A stretch of 64,000 nt of DNA from Desulfobaculum bizertense DSM 18034. GTDB lineage: Bacteria; Desulfobacterota; Desulfovibrionia; Desulfovibrionales; Desulfovibrionaceae. Location of the stretch: the NCBI RefSeq assembly GCF_900167065.1, contig NZ_FUYA01000006.1, forward strand, positions 62,001-126,000, in the 5' to 3' direction. The notes beneath the pieces are model-generated. The model did no database searches and had not been told where the DNA came from. It saw only the letters and a list, made by a program, of their open reading frames with translations. The translations under genes and the position numbers were made by a program. Shown here piece after piece: positions 7,448-16,141 of the stretch (the first letter of the stretch is position 1; each line of letters opens with the position of its first letter).

Positions 7448-9595
7448 TTACTGGCGCTGCATCTCGTGAAGAACATCCATGAGTTCCTCGGCCTGCAATG
7501 ACAACTCCCTGAGTGCATTGGCGGCTTCGTTCATGGACTCGTTTGTTTCAATGGAAATCCGGCTCACCTCTTCGGTCGCCCGATTGATCTCGTCCGAGGT
7601 CGTGGCCTGCTGCTCTGAGGCAGTGGCAATGGCCCGAACCTGATCTGCGGTTGAGTCGGCAATGTTGACGATGTTTGAAAGCGACTTTCCAGAACGCTCG
7701 GCCTGCTCCGTACTCTGCTCAACAACGTCGACAACGGCCTCCATCTTCTTGATGTTCCGACGAGTGCCAGACTGAATAGCAGAAATGGCAGTGCCGACTT
7801 CACTGGTGGCGTCCATGGTCTTCTCAGCAAGCTTGCGGACCTCATCGGCAACAACGGCAAAACCGCGCCCCGCTTCACCGGCACGAGCGGCTTCAATGGC
7901 AGCGTTCAGAGCCAAAAGATTGGTCTGATCTGCAACGTCAGAAATAACGTCCATGATGCGGCCAATGCCTTCGGCCTGCTCACCAAGCTCATTCAGCCCC
8001 TGCTTCATCTCGTTAACACGAGTGTTGATCTCTTCAATGGAAGAAATTGCATCGTTGACGACACCAGAACCTTCAGATGCACGATCCTTTGAATCGTTGG
8101 CATTCTTCGCGGCTTCTGCGGCATTCCGCGCAACTTCCAAAACCGTGGCGTTCATCTCTTCCATGGCGGTCACAATCTCACTCATGCGGCCCTGCTGCAC
8201 GGTCGCACCTGTGCTAGACTGCTTCACTTGAGCAGAAAGACGCTCAGTGTCCTCAGCAATGCGGTCGGCAACACCTTCAATGCGTCCAGCAGCTTCCAGA
8301 ATGCCACGCTTGAGAGCACGCTCACCCTCACGCTTGGCCTCTTCACTTTCACGAACAGCATCCTCGGCAATGCGAGCTTTTTCCTTGGCCTGCTCTGCAT
8401 TTTTTTCGGCCTGTGACAACGCTTCGACGGCCTGATCTGTCATGCTCGACAAACTGTGCAGCATGTCGAGGACCTCACCAGCATAACCAGAGTCGGACGG
8501 CAGAGTGCTGGTGTCTGCAAATGAGGTATCTGCAATACGTCTGGCGGCTCTGGCCATGACGATAAGGGGATTAGAAATACGAGCAGCGACAAACCACATG
8601 CCCAGCAAACCAAGGAGCAAAAGAATCAGGGCAACACCACTCATCATGGTGACGGCACTCCAGGCCTGCTCGTTGATGTAGCTCTGCGGAAGGGTAACGA
8701 CGACACTCCACGGACGGCTTGTCTTTCCTACACGAAACGGAACAACGATTTGATGGGCCCCTGTCCTTTCATCAAAGAGCGCCACGCGCTGCCCCTGATT
8801 AATCGCATTCGCAATTTTCCCCGCATCCTCTGGGAAAATCGTGTCCAGAGAAACCGCAGTCCTGCTTTTTCCCTCGGAGGCGGCAACAACCTCTCCTCCG
8901 TTGGAAACAATGTACATCTCACCACAGCCATCAACGGTGTGCTTGCCTTCGACCAAAGTTTGCAGGGAAGTCATATCAAGGTCGGTACCAGCCATACCCA
9001 CAAATTCACCGTGAACATGGATCGGGGCAACCATTGACGAAATGTAATAGCGCTGACCTGATGCCATATAATAATATGGTTCGGTCATGGTTTCCCGGCC
9101 AGTGCGCTTTGGGCGCTGATAAAACTCTGCGGTGTCATACCCGGCCAGAGGCTCTACATGGATGCTTCCATCTGAGGTCTGAAACCAGTATGGAAGGAAG
9201 CGACCTGTTTCATCATGGCCTTTTGTGTTGGCATATACGTAGTCTTTGCCGTCAAAAGCGTTGGTCTCCCAGAGGGAGTAACATGCAAAAACAAAAGAAT
9301 GATTTTTCAAAACATTCTTGAGCATGGTGTTCACTTCGGTACGGTCCAGATTCCCAGTATCCCTCAAACCAGAAAGAGAAATGGCCATTGTTCGAGAAAT
9401 GGCCATTGCCTCGTTCATATTACCCTGCACTCTGGTCGAAAAATTCGTCGCGATTGCCGTCGCGTTGTGCATGGTTGCCTCGGAAGTCGTTTTCCAAAGG
9501 TTTCGGCCAGCAAGAAAAATTAACGCTCCCACTGTAATGAGAAAAATCAGGCCAGAAAACGCCGTAATCCTCACCTTTATTGAATCTAATCTCAT
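7448..9595 (-). CDS. Methyl-accepting chemotaxis protein with periplasmic Cache domain
   Basis: A 715-residue chemoreceptor. The order is: transmembrane segment 1 (about 9-30), a periplasmic double-Cache-type sensor (about 40-300, with the [15 protein letters not shown] stretch typical of the fold), transmembrane segment 2 (about 313-338), HAMP (about 339-400), a coiled coil, and the methyl-accepting signalling domain with the conserved hairpin tip ([20 protein letters not shown]). It should control flagellar direction through CheW/CheA in response to a small-molecule ligand. dCache domains often bind amino or organic acids, but the ligand here is unknown. There is no C-terminal CheR/CheB-tethering pentapeptide. 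No other chemotaxis gene is nearby. Confidence 0.93.
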   Translation of the reverse strand: MRLDSIKVRITAFSGLIFLITVGALIFLAGRNLWKTTSEATMHNATAIATNFSTRVQGNMNEAMAISRTMAISLSGLRDTGNLDRTEVNTMLKNVLKNHSFVFACYSLWETNAFDGKDYVYANTKGHDETGRFLPYWFQTSDGSIHVEPLAGYDTAEFYQRPKRTGRETMTEPYYYMASGQRYYISSMVAPIHVHGEFVGMAGTDLDMTSLQTLVEGKHTVDGCGEMYIVSNGGEVVAASEGKSRTAVSLDTIFPEDAGKIANAINQGQRVALFDERTGAHQIVVPFRVGKTSRPWSVVVTLPQSYINEQAWSAVTMMSGVALILLLLGLLGMWFVAARISNPLIVMARAARRIADTSFADTSTLPSDSGYAGEVLDMLHSLSSMTDQAVEALSQAEKNAEQAKEKARIAEDAVRESEEAKREGERALKRGILEAAGRIEGVADRIAEDTERLSAQVKQSSTGATVQQGRMSEIVTAMEEMNATVLEVARNAAEAAKNANDSKDRASEGSGVVNDAISSIEEINTRVNEMKQGLNELGEQAEGIGRIMDVISDVADQTNLLALNAAIEAARAGEAGRGFAVVADEVRKLAEKTMDATSEVGTAISAIQSGTRRNIKKMEAVVDVVEQSTEQAERSGKSLSNIVNIADSTADQVRAIATASEQQATTSDEINRATEEVSRISIETNESMNEAANALRELSLQAEELMDVLHEMQRQ

Positions 9596-9699
9596 CGTAT
9601 ACTTCCAGCATCAGCATACCTCACAAGCCGAGGCCCTCTTCACTGACGCAAATCTTCTATGTCCATTAAGCCTTTCAAAATCACTCACCACTCTGTCCT

Positions 9700-9755
9700 T
9701 TCTGCGGTTGCCGCCGCAGAACTATGCACGTTTCATACGAGTTACCCTCCTTTAC
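9700..9755 (-). other. Leader mini-ORF with strong Shine-Dalgarno, followed by a hairpin
   Basis: Upstream of the chemoreceptor on the minus strand, TAAAGGAGGG (about 9744-9753) precedes an ATG at 9736 that opens only four codons, MKRA, before TAG at 9722. Immediately after comes a perfect 8-bp hairpin at 9700-9721 (TTCTGCGG against CCGCAGAA). The chemoreceptor's own ATG at 9595 has a separate weak ribosome site. This may be a regulatory leader or chance. The rest of 9596-10006 is AT-rich, and I see no gene in it. Confidence 0.25.
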
Positions 9756-10006
9756 AGAAAACACACCGGGCTTTTGCCTCAACGAATCGACAAAGTATGA
9801 AAAATGCCCACGAGCATTCTTCTGGTCCGCTCTAGGGCATATGTCTTACGCATGTCGTTTCCCACATTCGTTTAGGCGATATTCATCGACAGAAAAAAAT
9901 ATTTTCTTAGCGGTCCTTGTGTTTTTATTGAAGTTTTTTTGTCTAACCCTTGGGGGTATTCACATTTTTTATGTTTCTCAAGAAAATTATTTTGGTCCAA
10001 CTGCAC

Positions 10007-10036
10007 AAAAAAAGCCCCCATTTTGGGGGCTTTTTT
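10007..10036. terminator. Bidirectional rho-independent terminator
   Basis: The stem GCCCCCA against TGGGGGC with a TTTT loop is flanked by seven A and six T. It terminates the LrgA/LrgB operon on the minus strand, 20 bp beyond its stop, and would also stop plus-strand transcription. Confidence 0.88.
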
Positions 10037-10056
10037 ATTCCATCCTGTGTGAGGAC

Positions 10057-10767
10057 CTAGCTAAGGCACTGAGCAAGTACGGGGGCAAAAAGTACATTAC
10101 TCAGGCCGGCCAAAATCATCACAAGGCTGGCAATGGCGCCTTCCTGATGTCCAATGGTCTGAGCCTGCGCCACTCCTGCGCCATGCGCACCCATTCCAAA
10201 GAGTGCGCCTTTTGCAAGGCTGGAGTGAAGAGGGAGGACTGCCAGCATAATTTGTCCAAGAGCTGCTCCAAACACACCTGTCAGCACAACAAAAACGGCT
10301 GTCAAATCTGGAGCGCCGCCAATATCGCCCGACACGGACATGGCGAATGGCGTACTAATGGACCGAGGCATCAAACTCAGTTTCAAAACATCTGAAAGGC
10401 CAAGGAGCTGAGAGAGGCCCCATGCAGAGGCCAGGGCAATGGCATCACCGATAACAACACCAACCAGCAAAATGAGCCAGTAGCGACGAATCAGGCTGCG
10501 CTGCTCAAAAATGGGCAGAGCAAATGCCACGGTCACAGGGCCAAGCATGGTGACCAGCCAGTGCGTCCCTGCAATGTATTCGCGATAGCCAACGCCCAGC
10601 GCCAGGGCAAGCGCAATGAGCATAAAGGGGGCCGATGCTAGCGGAGAGGTCCACCAGCGTGGCTTTCTGCGATATACACAGCGGGCACACCAGTACAAAA
10701 CAATCGTCGCCACGGACCAGAAGGCTCCCTTGAGCAAGGGAGACAGTGAAAAGAAACTATTCAGCAT
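10057..10767 (-). CDS. lrgB: LrgB/CidB-family membrane protein
   Basis: A 236-residue, highly hydrophobic membrane protein of the LrgB/CidB/YohK family with about six or seven membrane segments. The family works with LrgA/CidA-type partners in murein hydrolase control, and in some bacteria in pyruvate or other small-metabolite export or import. Family motifs visible include SLMPRSISTPFAM and GVFGAALG near the C-terminal half. It overlaps the end of the LrgA-type gene by 11 bp, so the two are translationally coupled. Function in this organism is inferred from the family only. Confidence 0.88.
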   Translation of the reverse strand: MLNSFFSLSPLLKGAFWSVATIVLYWCARCVYRRKPRWWTSPLASAPFMLIALALALGVGYREYIAGTHWLVTMLGPVTVAFALPIFEQRSLIRRYWLILLVGVVIGDAIALASAWGLSQLLGLSDVLKLSLMPRSISTPFAMSVSGDIGGAPDLTAVFVVLTGVFGAALGQIMLAVLPLHSSLAKGALFGMGAHGAGVAQAQTIGHQEGAIASLVMILAGLSNVLFAPVLAQCLS

Positions 10768-11161
10768 GACGACGACTCATTCTGCAACACAGGTCAACGG
10801 TGAGAGCGGTTCCAGCCATAACCATCATTGTACCGACAAGCACGGCGGCAAGGAGTTTGAGGCCCATAATGCCCAAAAACTCCTGATGGTCGAGAACGGC
10901 AAGCACGGCCGGAACAAAAAAGAGGAGCATGTCCCCAAGGAGCCAGTTGGCGCCACGACGTACCGAGAGGGTGCTCAGTCTGCCACTTGCCAGCAGAGCG
11001 AGCACAATAATCAGACCAATAACGCCGCCGGGAACCGGGAGCTGAGCTGAGCTGCTCATAATTTCTCCCAAGCCCCAAAAAGCCATAAGAAGAGCACCCT
11101 GCACAAGGCGGCTCTGATGAGTAAACTTTCTGACGAGGACTGATTCTTTACGAAATGGCAT
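10757..11161 (-). CDS. lrgA: LrgA/CidA-family holin-like protein
   Basis: A 134-residue protein with four hydrophobic segments and the PVPGGVIGL motif of the LrgA/CidA/YohJ family, small holin-like membrane proteins. I chose the ATG at 11161 because AAGGAG stands five bases upstream; the open frame reaching 11347 would run through the promoter and into the divergent regulator. It pairs with the downstream LrgB gene, and a LysR regulator is divergent, the arrangement of cidR-cidAB and of many lrgAB loci. Confidence 0.88.
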   Translation of the reverse strand: MPFRKESVLVRKFTHQSRLVQGALLMAFWGLGEIMSSSAQLPVPGGVIGLIIVLALLASGRLSTLSVRRGANWLLGDMLLFFVPAVLAVLDHQEFLGIMGLKLLAAVLVGTMMVMAGTALTVDLCCRMSRRHAE

Positions 11162-11197
11162 AATAACTCCTTCGCGCTGATGTGCGCGTGAGCAATC

Positions 11198-11226
11198 CTT
11201 GTATGCACCTCTCGATGATGTGTAAA
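11198..11226 (-). promoter_or_regulatory. Candidate promoter of lrgAB
   Basis: On the minus strand TTTACA (11226-11221) and TACAAG (11203-11198) are separated by 17 bp. This puts the start of transcription near 11190, about 30 bp before the ATG of lrgA. Confidence 0.4.
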
Positions 11227-11244
11227 ATGAATTGACAGAATCTA

Positions 11245-11267
11245 AACTATTCCTCAAAAGAATAGTT
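11245..11267. promoter_or_regulatory. LysR-type operator (ATTC-N7-GAAT)
   Basis: A perfect 8-bp inverted repeat, AACTATTC and GAATAGTT, separated by 7 bp and containing the T-N11-A core of LysR-family sites. Its centre lies about 65 bp upstream of the predicted lrgAB transcription start, the usual activation position. It also touches the ATG of the LysR gene, as expected for autorepression. Confidence 0.6.
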
Positions 11268-12155
11268 ATGGAATTTCGTAATCTCCTCGCCCTTGTGGAA
11301 GTGGTGCAGCAAGGTGGTTTTTCCGCTGCTGCCAGCGTTTTGTTCACATCTCAGTCCAATGTGAGCAAGGCCGTCCGCCAGCTCGAAGATGAGCTTGGGG
11401 TCACGCTTTTGGACCGGAACGGACACTCCAGCACTCTGACTGATGCTGGAGAAATTGTTTTTCGCCGTGCTCAGCACATTCTTGCTTCCAGCGAGGATAT
11501 GATGGGCGAACTGGACGAGCTTCGAGGTCTGCGCCGAGGAATACTGCGGCTCGGCCTGCCACTCTTTGGGAGTAGTGTGCTTTTTGCGCCTGCCTTTGCG
11601 CAGTTTCGGACCCTGTACCCGGGTATCAAAATTACGCTGGTGGAGCATGGAAGCAAACGCCTTGAGGAACTGCTGATGCGTGGTGAAATTGACCTCGCAG
11701 CATCACTCATGCCGGTGTCACCGGAATTTGAATGGCAGGATGTTCGAAATGAACAGCTTGTTGTGCTCTTGCAGGAGACACATCCTTTTGCCCGGTATGA
11801 CGCGGTTCAGCTTCTGGATTTACATGATGAGCCATTTATTTTCTTTGCCGAAGACTTTGCGCTCAATCAGGTCATCATGCGGAGTTGCGCACGACGCGGG
11901 TTCAAGCCCAAAGTTGCGGCCCGAAGCGGGCAAATTGATTTCATACTGGGGCTGGCAAGGGCAGGACTTGGGCTGGCAATTTTGCCAAAGCTCATGGCTG
12001 ACCAGAGAATGCGCTCCGGCCTGACCTATGTTCCGCTGAATGAACCGGGGCTGAGCTGGCACATTGGGCTTATCTGGCGAAAAGGCGGATATTTGCCACA
12101 TGCGGCCCGCGCATGGCTTGAACTGGTGCAGACAATCCACACAGAGGACGAGTAA
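11268..12155 (+). CDS. LysR-family regulator (CidR-like position)
   Basis: A 295-residue LysR-type regulator with the N-terminal winged helix-turn-helix (GGFSAAASVLFTSQSNVSKAVRQLE, about residues 14-38) and a periplasmic-binding-protein-like effector domain from about residue 90. I chose the ATG at 11268, which puts the HTH at the standard distance from the N-terminus; the upstream in-frame TTG at 11232 is an unlikely start. It is divergent from lrgAB with a LysR box between them, so it most likely controls that operon. CidR-type proteins respond to pyruvate or acetate overflow, but the effector here is unknown. Confidence 0.9.
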   Translation: MEFRNLLALVEVVQQGGFSAAASVLFTSQSNVSKAVRQLEDELGVTLLDRNGHSSTLTDAGEIVFRRAQHILASSEDMMGELDELRGLRRGILRLGLPLFGSSVLFAPAFAQFRTLYPGIKITLVEHGSKRLEELLMRGEIDLAASLMPVSPEFEWQDVRNEQLVVLLQETHPFARYDAVQLLDLHDEPFIFFAEDFALNQVIMRSCARRGFKPKVAARSGQIDFILGLARAGLGLAILPKLMADQRMRSGLTYVPLNEPGLSWHIGLIWRKGGYLPHAARAWLELVQTIHTEDE

Positions 12156-12192
12156 GCGCCTGTTTTCGCGTTTATTCTTCTGAGGAATACAT

Positions 12193-12223
12193 AAAAAAAG
12201 GCCCTCCATATGGAGGGCCTTTT
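12193..12223. terminator. Bidirectional terminator between LysR gene and helicase
   Basis: A perfect 20-bp palindrome, GGCCCTCC-ATAT-GGAGGGCC (12200-12219), with an A-run before it and T after it. It serves both convergent genes. Confidence 0.88.
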
Positions 12224-12237
12224 GTCGTTATTCAAAC

Positions 12238-15156
12238 TTAGTTCTGAGGAGTCTCAGGCTTCTTTTTGCGACGGCGGCGAGGACGGCGGCGCTTTGCGCC
12301 GTCCGCATTCTGGCGGCGATCACCGGAACGCTCCCGACGCTGGTCTTTCCGCGAATCAGAGCGCTGATCCTTCCGCTGATCTGAACGATCATCAGAGGAC
12401 TTTTCACCCTGCGGCTTGCGGCGACCATCATGGCGCTGACGCTGGTCCTGACCAGAGGACTCAGGACGGCGCTTGCGGCGGCGAGAATTTCCAGAAGAAC
12501 GGCGCTTCTGCTGTCCGCCCTGTGAGGAGCGGCGGGACTCAGGCTGAGGCGTAGCCTCTTCCTGCTCGACCTGCGGCAGGGCCGGAGTACCGTGCAGGGA
12601 TTCCTGATACAGCTCGTCCAAAAGCATGGCCATAAGCGGCACGAGGTCTTCGTGCTTGCTCAGGGAATCCACAAGCGGCTCAAAGCGGCGCAGGCGTTCC
12701 TGCTTCACGTTATCCAGCTCGCGGAAACGGGCTTCCAGCATGGCTGTCACACGGTTGCCAACCTCAAGAGCCAGATCTTCATCCGTGGGCAGCTCGTGCT
12801 GCTCAAGGTTGATGCCATAGGTTTTGGCAATGCGGCCAAGGGCCAGACGCTCCATGACGTCGACCAGAGAAATGACCATGCCAGATGCACCAGCTCGGCC
12901 AGTGCGGCCTGCGCGGTGAATATAGACTTCATGGTCTTCCGGCGGCTCGTACATAAACACGTGCGAGATGTCGGGAATGTCGATGCCTCGTGCGGCCACG
13001 TCTGTGGTCACGAGGAAACGAAGATTGCCACTGCGCATACGGGTCAGCACCCGCTCGCGCTTGGACTGCGTCAGGTCACCAGAGAGTTCGTCCGCATCGT
13101 AACCAAAGCGCTGGAGCACCGTAGTCAGGTAGTGGACGTGCTGCTTGGTGTTACAGAAAATAAAACCAGTTGCCGGATTCTCCAGCTCAATGATGCGCAC
13201 AAGGGCACGATCTTTTTGCATGGCCGGGCAGCTGTAATAGACATGTGGCGTTTCCGTCAGGTGAACCTGCTCGCTGGACAGCGACAGAATCTGCGGACGG
13301 TCCATGAACTCACCAGCCAGACGCAGCACATGCGGCGGATAGGTGGCGGACGTCATGAGCATGCTGATGTCCCGACGGGGCAGGAAACTCTGCACTTCCT
13401 TCATGTCTGGGTAGAAGCCAATGGACAGCATCCGGTCAGCTTCATCAAAGACCAGCGTATCAATGCCCTTGAGGTTCAGAGAGCCACGCAGCAGGTGATC
13501 GAGGACACGGCCGGGTGTTCCCACCACAACGTGTGCGCCTTTGCGGAAAGAATCAATCTGCGCCTTGTAGCTGGAGCCACCAAAGACGGCCACAACACGA
13601 GCACCAGTCTCGCCAAAAAGCTGTTCAAACTGCTCGGCAACCTGCTGGGCAAGTTCACGCGTAGGAACCAGCACCAGAGCCTGGCACTCAGCGCGTTCAA
13701 TCTCGATACGCTGCATGATCGGCAGGGCAAAGCAGCCAGTCTTGCCGCTTCCTGTTCGAGACTGAATCATCAGGTCACGACCAGCCAAAAGATACGGAAT
13801 AGCCTTGGCCTGAACGGGCATCAGGGTTGTCCAGCCAGCACGCAGGCAGGCTTCGCGCAGGTCTTCGGGAAGCTCTTCAAAACTCAGCTCAGGCAGAGCT
13901 TCATCTTCGGGCACTTCCTTGACTTCGTGCGAATGCTCTTTTTCTGGAGCGGGAGCGTTCTCAGCGGCCGGAGCCTCTGGAGCTGCCTCTTCTTCTGAAA
14001 CAGCGTCGCTCTGCGGTGCTTCTGCGTGCTCTTCTGGAGCAGACTCAGCTGCTGCGTCCTGAGAATCTTCACCTGTCGAAACTTCTGGCTCAACCGGAGC
14101 CTCAGCTTTCGGCTCAGCACCCACAGTCTCAGCAGCTTCAGCCATCTGGTCAAAACTCCGCTCAAGGCTCGTCTCAAAAGGAGCAGCTTCTTCAGAAGCG
14201 GTGCTTTCCTCTTCGAGTGCGGGCACGGGCTGGCTTTCCAGAACGGCCTGCTCTTCACGTTCACCAGCAGCAAGACTCTTCTGCTCATTCAAAACTGGCT
14301 CAGAGCTTTCCCGGGAATCTTCAGACTGCGATTCAGGAGCATCCTGAACGTCTGCGTCCTGTGCTACGCGAGCTTCAGCGCGGCGCTCCTGCTCTTTTTT
14401 ACTCCTGCGCGGAGAACGGCGGGTGCGCTTTTTCTTAGGCTTTTCTTCGTCAGTCTGCTGAGCGGCTTCGCGCTGTTCTGCGGACTGGGCGCCTTCTGCG
14501 GCGGGAGCAGTCTTGCGAGAACGGCGACGACGCGGGCGACGCGTTTTGGATTCGCGCTCTTCCTGCTCATCCTGCGTGTCATCATCAAAATTTAAACCAA
14601 GAGCAGCAGGATCATAATGGGCAACGCCTTCATCAAGGCCTTCGCCTGCATGCGGTCCTTTGCTCAGGCTCTTCTTGGGCTGGCTTGGCTTCTGCGGAGA
14701 AGGAGAGCTGCTTTTTGCAGTCCGGCGGTTCGTCTTGGCCCGGCCTCGGGTCTTGGCGCTTTCGCCGTCCTTCTTGGCGGCCTTTGCAGGACGCGATGCC
14801 TCGGACTTTTCCTCAGCCTCAGCCTTTTCCTGCGCTTTTTTCCGCTTTTCTGCTGTCTGGGCCTGAATGGTTTCAGGATCTTTCACATTTTTGCGGCGGC
14901 GACGCTGGGGGCGACGGCGCTGGGGGCGGGACTCGGCATCTGCGGAGTCAGCAGCTTCTGCGGCGGGGCGAGATGGACGGCGGCGCTTTGCAGAAGTCTT
15001 TTTCTTCTGCTCTACCTTTTCGGCCTGTTCCTTCTGCTCATTCTTGGAAGAGGATCGCTCCTCTTTCTTCTTGGGAGATTCTTTTTTCTTGTCGTTTTTT
15101 TTGGAAGCGCCGCGCTTTACCGGGCCAATTCCAAAAATGCTTGAGGTCTCACTCAT
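12238..15156 (-). CDS. DEAD-box RNA helicase with long disordered extensions
   Basis: A 972-residue ATP-dependent RNA helicase. The RecA-like core runs from about residue 420 to 800: Q motif region, Walker A SRTGSGKT (about 467), PTRELAQQ, TPGR, the DEAD box in VFDEADRML (about 571), SAT, and the motif VI HRAGRTGRAG (about 750). Around it are an N-terminal part of over 400 residues rich first in K/R, then in E/A/P, and a basic C-terminal tail (about 855 on) rich in R, K, Q and S. Ordinary bacterial RhlE/DeaD helicases are 400-630 residues. I chose the ATG at 15156 with AGGA upstream over an in-frame start 36 codons earlier. It probably acts in ribosome assembly or mRNA decay; the low-complexity ends are typical of RNA tethering or condensate formation (inference). 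Confidence 0.92.
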   Translation of the reverse strand: MSETSSIFGIGPVKRGASKKNDKKKESPKKKEERSSSKNEQKEQAEKVEQKKKTSAKRRRPSRPAAEAADSADAESRPQRRRPQRRRRKNVKDPETIQAQTAEKRKKAQEKAEAEEKSEASRPAKAAKKDGESAKTRGRAKTNRRTAKSSSPSPQKPSQPKKSLSKGPHAGEGLDEGVAHYDPAALGLNFDDDTQDEQEERESKTRRPRRRRSRKTAPAAEGAQSAEQREAAQQTDEEKPKKKRTRRSPRRSKKEQERRAEARVAQDADVQDAPESQSEDSRESSEPVLNEQKSLAAGEREEQAVLESQPVPALEEESTASEEAAPFETSLERSFDQMAEAAETVGAEPKAEAPVEPEVSTGEDSQDAAAESAPEEHAEAPQSDAVSEEEAAPEAPAAENAPAPEKEHSHEVKEVPEDEALPELSFEELPEDLREACLRAGWTTLMPVQAKAIPYLLAGRDLMIQSRTGSGKTGCFALPIMQRIEIERAECQALVLVPTRELAQQVAEQFEQLFGETGARVVAVFGGSSYKAQIDSFRKGAHVVVGTPGRVLDHLLRGSLNLKGIDTLVFDEADRMLSIGFYPDMKEVQSFLPRRDISMLMTSATYPPHVLRLAGEFMDRPQILSLSSEQVHLTETPHVYYSCPAMQKDRALVRIIELENPATGFIFCNTKQHVHYLTTVLQRFGYDADELSGDLTQSKRERVLTRMRSGNLRFLVTTDVAARGIDIPDISHVFMYEPPEDHEVYIHRAGRTGRAGASGMVISLVDVMERLALGRIAKTYGINLEQHELPTDEDLALEVGNRVTAMLEARFRELDNVKQERLRRFEPLVDSLSKHEDLVPLMAMLLDELYQESLHGTPALPQVEQEEATPQPESRRSSQGGQQKRRSSGNSRRRKRRPESSGQDQRQRHDGRRKPQGEKSSDDRSDQRKDQRSDSRKDQRRERSGDRRQNADGAKRRRPRRRRKKKPETPQN

Positions 15157-15868
15157 GAAACACGTTTCCTCGTAGACGTTGTCGTCATCGCGAAGCCGTG
15201 GAGCACCAGACAGTACACTTCTGTGGTCTTCCTGCGAAATATTGTTTGACCGAACGTTTCCCACGCTATTTCCGGGTCAGGATGTTCGGGCCGGGCGGGT
15301 CAGTACGCCGCCGGGCTTCAGGAAGCAGTCTGTCAGGGACTGGGCTTCTGCATTACGGCCTGCTCTCACGTTCTTTTCGCGGGGGCCGCAGCTCTTGTTA
15401 CTGGACGTCGTTACGGACAGGGGCGATGTCCAGACTGTCAACTTATTCTACTACCCTGCCCGCACACAATGCCGGCAGTTGACAGTCTTCGGGCCTGCGG
15501 CATCTCAGTATGTGCCAGCAGCCCGGGAGCAAAACGCTCAGGAGCGGTATAGGAGCGTCCAAGCCCTGTACCCGGCTTTCCAAACCCGCAAGGTATCCCG
15601 GTTGGTTTGCGGGGAGCTGTTTTGCTGTGCTTTTTTTGCGGTCGAATGAAAAAAATTCCCTCCCGCAAGGTGCAAGCCTAGCACATTCCAGAAATCAGGA
15701 ATACTGGGCAAAACATTTTTTCCTGCGTTCCCGGTGCAAAAGGCACAAAAAAACGCGCACAAAAATGTGCTGCACGGTGCTGGCTTGTCATAAATTCTCA
15801 AAAAGCAGAGGGCCTGTGTACCTGAAAAGGAGACTCTTGTTGAGTTTTTTCAGACTGATAGACCAGCT
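15157..15868. other. Helicase leader and intergenic DNA with inverted repeat
   Basis: No gene is supported here. On the minus strand it is the upstream leader of the helicase. It contains a perfect 12-bp inverted repeat, AGACTGTCAACT at 15432-15443 and AGTTGACAGTCT at 15477-15488, separated by 33 bp, plus a smaller CCCGCAA/TTGCGGG hairpin near 15585-15610. Cold-shock type helicase mRNAs often have long structured leaders, so this may be regulatory. I checked for RNase P, SRP, tmRNA and 6S RNA signatures and did not see them. Confidence 0.35.
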
Positions 15869-16063
15869 TTGTTTGGCAAGCTGGAACGCCATACCGAAAA
15901 AAAGGCACTTGAGGCCAAGACACAGGCAAAGGCAAGAATACACGTTCTCTACAGCATAGGCTCAGAGGCCCAAAGAGAAAATCAGAGAGGCTTGCTCGGC
16001 ACGGCTCTGGTGAAGGAATACATTCCGGGGCATATTGTCAAGTTCCAAGCTCATACTGAATGA
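15869..16063 (+). CDS. Possible small ORF or gene remnant, start unknown
   Basis: This frame is open from 15793 to the TGA at 16061-16063 and gives a balanced, lysine-rich composition with segments such as LFGKLERHTEKKALEAKTQAK. No ATG or GTG start exists in it; the first usable codon is the TTG at 15869, which has no ribosome site. A good AAGGAG at about 15826-15831 serves a different, shorter frame. GC at third positions is close to 50 percent, lower than in neighbouring genes. It may be a decayed or transferred gene, or chance. I recognise no family. Confidence 0.2.
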   Translation: MFGKLERHTEKKALEAKTQAKARIHVLYSIGSEAQRENQRGLLGTALVKEYIPGHIVKFQAHTE

Positions 16064-16141
16064 AATTTGTCACCATTTCTTTTCCGTTTTTCTGCTACTA
16101 CATGAGGGGGCGCACGTAAAAAAGCCCCCGCCTCACTGCAT

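Noticed and set aside
15179-15649. A 156-codon plus-strand frame
   Set aside because: No ribosome site, an odd composition, and it lies in the helicase leader with a strong inverted repeat inside.
15157-15868. A stable RNA gene (RNase P, SRP, tmRNA or 6S RNA) in the helicase leader
   Set aside because: None of the conserved sequences of these RNAs could be found on either strand; only local hairpins are seen.
16098-16135. Hairpin GGGGGC/GCCCCC with A-run after the flavoprotein gene
   Set aside because: The T-run falls inside the loop rather than after the stem, so it is not a convincing terminator in either direction.
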